Part shown: in pieces, positions 15,183-17,711 of the stretch
Numbering within the stretch: the stretch's first letter is position 1
Layout: every line of letters begins with the position of its first letter
Made by a program: the position numbers and the translations under genes
Source: Mariprofundaceae bacterium
GTDB taxonomy: Bacteria > Pseudomonadota > Zetaproteobacteria > Mariprofundales > Mariprofundaceae
DNA: 17,711 nt
Assembly: GCA_030950835.1 (NCBI GenBank)
Contig: JAUZQU010000136.1
Coordinates: forward strand, 1 to 17,711
Direction of reading: 5' to 3'
The notes under the pieces: model-generated
Told to the model about the DNA's origin: nothing
What the model saw: only the letters and a program-made list of their open reading frames with translations
The model's database searches: none

Positions 15183-15196
15183 ACTTGGAGTGACAC

Positions 15197-15847
15197 ATGA
15201 CTGACTACGTTTTAGAAGCAGAAGTACGCGAATTAACAGGCAAAGCACATACGCGCCGTTTACGTCACGCGGGCAAATTACCGGGCATTATCTATGGTGG
15301 TGGTAAGCCTGATTTGCCAATCACTTTGGATTACAACGAAACAGCAAAAATCATGATGCGTGATGAAGCTTTTTATACCTCTATGATTGAAGTGAATGTG
15401 AAAGGTAAACGTGGTAAGAATACGGTACTATTAAAAGATTCGCAGTGGGATTCGATTTATGACACACCGCGCCACCTTGATTTCTTGCGTGTTTCTGCAT
15501 CCGATAAAGTGCATGTGTCTGTGCCTGTTTCTGCATTGAATGCGGATGAGTGCCCAGGTACGAAAGCTGGTGGTCAATTGCAACTGGTGCGTCATGAGTT
15601 GGAAGTGGTTTGTCGTGCGGATTCGATTCCAGAGCATATCGAAATTGATTGTGCGGAATTTGAGCTGGACACCACAGTACATATTGATGATATAACCTTG
15701 CCTGAAGGTGTTGAAGTGCCGCATGATGTGAACTTCACCATCTTGAACATTGCAGCGCCAAAACGTGGCCCAGTAGAAACTACGGATGAAGCTGTAGAGG
15801 GTGCAGAAGGCGAAACACCAGCAACACCAGCAACACCAGCAGAATAA
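15197..15847 (+). CDS. rplY: 50S ribosomal protein L25/Ctc, long form
   Basis: This 216-residue protein has the L25 5S-rRNA-binding domain (about 1-95, with TGKAHTRRLRHAGKLPGIIYG) and the C-terminal TL5/Ctc beta domain (about 100-190), then an acidic and T/P/A-rich tail. It belongs to the long Ctc form rather than the 94-residue E. coli form. It binds 5S rRNA at the central protuberance of the large subunit. GGAG ends six bases before ATG 15197. It leads the rplY-pth-ychF group behind a sigma-70-type promoter and a structured leader. The last residues (TPATPATPAE) come from a 9-base tandem repeat. Confidence 0.93.
   Translation: MTDYVLEAEVRELTGKAHTRRLRHAGKLPGIIYGGGKPDLPITLDYNETAKIMMRDEAFYTSMIEVNVKGKRGKNTVLLKDSQWDSIYDTPRHLDFLRVSASDKVHVSVPVSALNADECPGTKAGGQLQLVRHELEVVCRADSIPEHIEIDCAEFELDTTVHIDDITLPEGVEVPHDVNFTILNIAAPKRGPVETTDEAVEGAEGETPATPATPAE
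15815..15841 (+). repeat. Three tandem 9-bp repeats at the 3' end of rplY
   Basis: ACACCAGCA occurs three times head to tail and encodes repeated Thr-Pro-Ala. The unit is a multiple of three, so slippage would lengthen or shorten the protein tail without a frameshift. Confidence 0.85.
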
Positions 15848-15849
15848 AC

Positions 15850-16422
15850 ATGAAAATGTTGGTCGGGCTTGGTAATCCAGGCTCTCAATACGAGAAAACA
15901 CGCCATAATATTGGTTTTAGGTTTCTCGAATTATTTGCAAAATCACAGGGGCTGCACTTTAGTGCGGCTCCTCGTTTTTGTGCTTTAACCTGTAGCACAA
16001 GCATCAACCATGAGAAAACATTATTGGTTTTACCGCAAACATTCATGAATGAAAGTGGTGAAGCAGTAGGGCAGCTTGCCCGTTATTATGATGTTGAACC
16101 GACAGATATAACGGTGGTCTATGACGACCTTGATTTACCTTCGGGTAAGATTCGTTTTAAACAAGGTGGCGGTCATGGCGGTCATAATGGCTTGCGTTCG
16201 TTGCATCAGCATTTAAGCAATAGCGATTATACACGGGTTAAAGTGGGCATTGGCAGACCACCAAGTGGCGACATCACACCTTGGGTGTTGGGTGGTGCTG
16301 ATGAAGGGGATAAGGCTGATGAACATCGTATTTTTGATGCTTTGTTGCCACACATACCCCTACTTTTATCGGGCGAACGAGACAAAGCGGCAAATAAAGT
16401 TCACCACACATTACAAAGTTAA
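15850..16422 (+). CDS. pth: Peptidyl-tRNA hydrolase
   Basis: This has 190 residues, typical for bacterial Pth. It frees tRNAs from prematurely released peptidyl-tRNA and is usually essential. The catalytic and binding residues are present: N9 in GLGNPG, catalytic H19 in RHNIGF, N67 in FMNESG, D92 in YDDLDLP and N113 in GGHNGL. It starts two bases after the rplY stop and has no clear Shine-Dalgarno sequence of its own, so it probably depends on coupling to rplY. The rplY-pth-ychF order is widespread in proteobacteria. Confidence 0.95.
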   Translation: MKMLVGLGNPGSQYEKTRHNIGFRFLELFAKSQGLHFSAAPRFCALTCSTSINHEKTLLVLPQTFMNESGEAVGQLARYYDVEPTDITVVYDDLDLPSGKIRFKQGGGHGGHNGLRSLHQHLSNSDYTRVKVGIGRPPSGDITPWVLGGADEGDKADEHRIFDALLPHIPLLLSGERDKAANKVHHTLQS

Positions 16423-16446
16423 ATACACGCAACATAAGGACGCATC

Positions 16447-17544
16447 ATGGCATTAAGCATCGGTATCGTAGGACTTCCCAATGTAGGAAAATCAACATTA
16501 TTTAATGCCTTGAACGGCGGCGGTGCGGAAGCTGCCAACTACCCATTTTGTACGATTGACCCCAATGTAGGGCTGGTTTCGGTGCCTGATTCGCGTATGG
16601 ATGGTTTGATTGAAATTGTGAAACCACAAGCAATACAACATGCTGTGGTGGAGTTTGTGGATATTGCAGGTTTGGTGGCAGGTGCTGCTAGTGGTGAAGG
16701 TTTGGGTAACCAATTTTTGGGTAATATCCGTGAATGTGCTGCGATTGCCCATGTCGTACGTTGTTTTGATGATGATAATGTGACCCATGTACATGATACG
16801 GTCAACCCATTGTCGGATATTGAAACCATTGATACTGAGCTGATGCTTAAAGATATGGAAAGCCTTGGCAAAGCGATGGAACGTCAGCAGAAACTGGCGC
16901 GTTCAGGTGGCAACAAAGATGCCGAAGCAGCTTTGGCAGCGATGCAACTGGTGCTTGCTGGTTTAGAAGATGGCACCACTATACGTCGTCAAAGCCATGT
17001 CGCATCTATCATGGAAATCATTGATCCTTTGCAGTTGTTAACGGCTAAACCTGTATTGTATATTGCGAATGTGGATGATGCATCATTGCCTGATGGTAAT
17101 GCTTATGTGGAGCAAGTGCGTGCTTTTGCCCAAACTGAAGGGGCTGAAGTGGCGATTGTCTCGGCACAAATTGAGTCAGAATTGATGGATATGGATGATG
17201 AGGATAAAGCTGAATTTTTATCAGACCTTGGCTTAGTTGAACCTGGTTTGAACACCGTGATCCGAACTGCCTTCAAGTTATTAAAATTGATGACATATTT
17301 CACAGCAGGTGTCAAAGAAGTGCGGGCATGGACGATCCATGAAGGAGACACCGCTCCCCAAGCTGCTGGGGTGATTCATACGGACTTTGAGAAAGGTTTC
17401 ATTCGGGCTGAAGTGATTCAATATGATGATTTTGTAGGGCTTGGTGGGGAAGCGAAGTGTAAAGATGCGGGCAAGATGCGCCTTGAAGGTAAAGAGTATG
17501 TGGTGAAAGATGGTGATGTGATGCACTTTCGCTTTAATGTATAG
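16447..17544 (+). CDS. ychF: YchF/OLA1-family P-loop ATPase
   Basis: This 365-residue protein has the Obg-like G domain: G1 GLPNVGKST (9-17), NYPFCTIDPN (31-40), and G3 DIAGLV (72-77). A helical hairpin insert follows (about 125-205), then the C-terminal TGS domain (about 280-365) with FTAGVKEVRAW and GLGGEAKCKDAGKMRLEGKE. YchF prefers ATP to GTP, associates with ribosomes and takes part in translation and stress responses. The nucleotide-specificity motif, usually NxxE, reads NVDD here (208-211). AAGGA ends six bases before ATG 16447. It follows pth by 24 bases. Confidence 0.94.
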   Translation: MALSIGIVGLPNVGKSTLFNALNGGGAEAANYPFCTIDPNVGLVSVPDSRMDGLIEIVKPQAIQHAVVEFVDIAGLVAGAASGEGLGNQFLGNIRECAAIAHVVRCFDDDNVTHVHDTVNPLSDIETIDTELMLKDMESLGKAMERQQKLARSGGNKDAEAALAAMQLVLAGLEDGTTIRRQSHVASIMEIIDPLQLLTAKPVLYIANVDDASLPDGNAYVEQVRAFAQTEGAEVAIVSAQIESELMDMDDEDKAEFLSDLGLVEPGLNTVIRTAFKLLKLMTYFTAGVKEVRAWTIHEGDTAPQAAGVIHTDFEKGFIRAEVIQYDDFVGLGGEAKCKDAGKMRLEGKEYVVKDGDVMHFRFNV

Positions 17545-17583
17545 TCTGCTAAGCTTGTTTTTTGATAAATCAAGGAGAAGCAG

Positions 17584-17711
17584 ATGAAGAAATTATGGAT
17601 AAGTAGTTTGGCAGTGCTTTTATTGTCTATGCCTGTGCTGAGTATGGCAGGTGACCATCATGGAAAAATGAAACATCACTTTAAAATGGCAGATAGTAAT
17701 GGTGATGGGCA
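17584..17711 (+). CDS. Secreted EF-hand protein, N-terminal part (runs off the right edge)
   Basis: About 42 residues are visible. They start with a Sec signal peptide (MKKLWISSLAVLLLSMPVLS, likely cut after SMA) followed by a His/Lys-rich segment and the beginning of an EF-hand calcium loop, DSNGDG. AAGGAG at 17572-17577 sits six bases before the ATG. It lies 39 bases after ychF. It is probably a periplasmic calcium-binding protein, but the remaining loops are out of view. Confidence 0.7.
   Translation, partial: MKKLWISSLAVLLLSMPVLSMAGDHHGKMKHHFKMADSNGDG

Noticed and set aside
15431..15906. Open frames on the minus strand opposite rplY and pth
   Set aside because: They have Cys/Trp-rich repeats created by the reverse complement of the repeat tail; the plus-strand genes are certain.

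Overview
The window looks like a chromosomal segment of a flagellated, Gram-negative proteobacterium of fairly low GC. Evidence for Gram-negative: an LptG lipopolysaccharide-export permease and a DUF481 outer-membrane beta-barrel protein. Evidence for flagella: a promoter that closely matches the sigma-28 (FliA) consensus. A zetaproteobacterial or gammaproteobacterial host would fit; this is a guess from gene content and style, not a proven assignment. Almost all of the DNA is tightly packed with ordinary genes.

Layout. (1) 1-325, minus: 5' part of an IS1-type transposase running off the left edge. (2) 435-1157, minus: DUF481 outer-membrane protein. (3) 6544 down to 1291, minus: a five-gene moxR/bat operon with every junction overlapping (MoxR AAA+ ATPase, DUF58, DUF4381, BatA, BatB-BatC fusion). 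(4) 6545-6737: divergent intergenic region with a sigma-28 promoter and a single DnaA-box 9-mer. (5) 6738-9680, plus: signalling operon of a small FlgM-like protein, a stand-alone receiver, a REC-GAF-HD-GYP cyclic-di-GMP phosphodiesterase and an atypical PilZ protein. (6) 13179 down to 9691, minus: SMR efflux protein, SelO, DUF4399 protein, LptG. (7) 13214-14951, plus: rsmA/ksgA, then a single-domain voltage-gated cation channel with an unusually acidic selectivity filter. (8) 15197-17544, plus: rplY, pth and ychF, a translation-related set behind a good promoter and a structured leader. (9) 17584 to the right edge: start of a secreted EF-hand protein.

How the genes work together. The bat operon encodes a chaperone-like AAA+ ATPase with membrane-anchored von Willebrand A proteins, which in other bacteria supports stress tolerance or maturation of envelope and redox proteins. 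The plus-strand signalling operon joins a cyclic-di-GMP degrading enzyme and a probable cyclic-di-GMP receptor under apparent flagellar sigma control, so its likely job is to adjust motility or the switch to surface life. The rplY-pth-ychF group serves translation.

The items most worth a second look are the sigma-28 operon with its FlgM-like first gene, and the channel whose filter (TFEDWTD) resembles calcium-selective filters more than the usual bacterial sodium filter. No CRISPR array, tRNA, rRNA, prophage or defence island was seen, and no convincing wholly new system.
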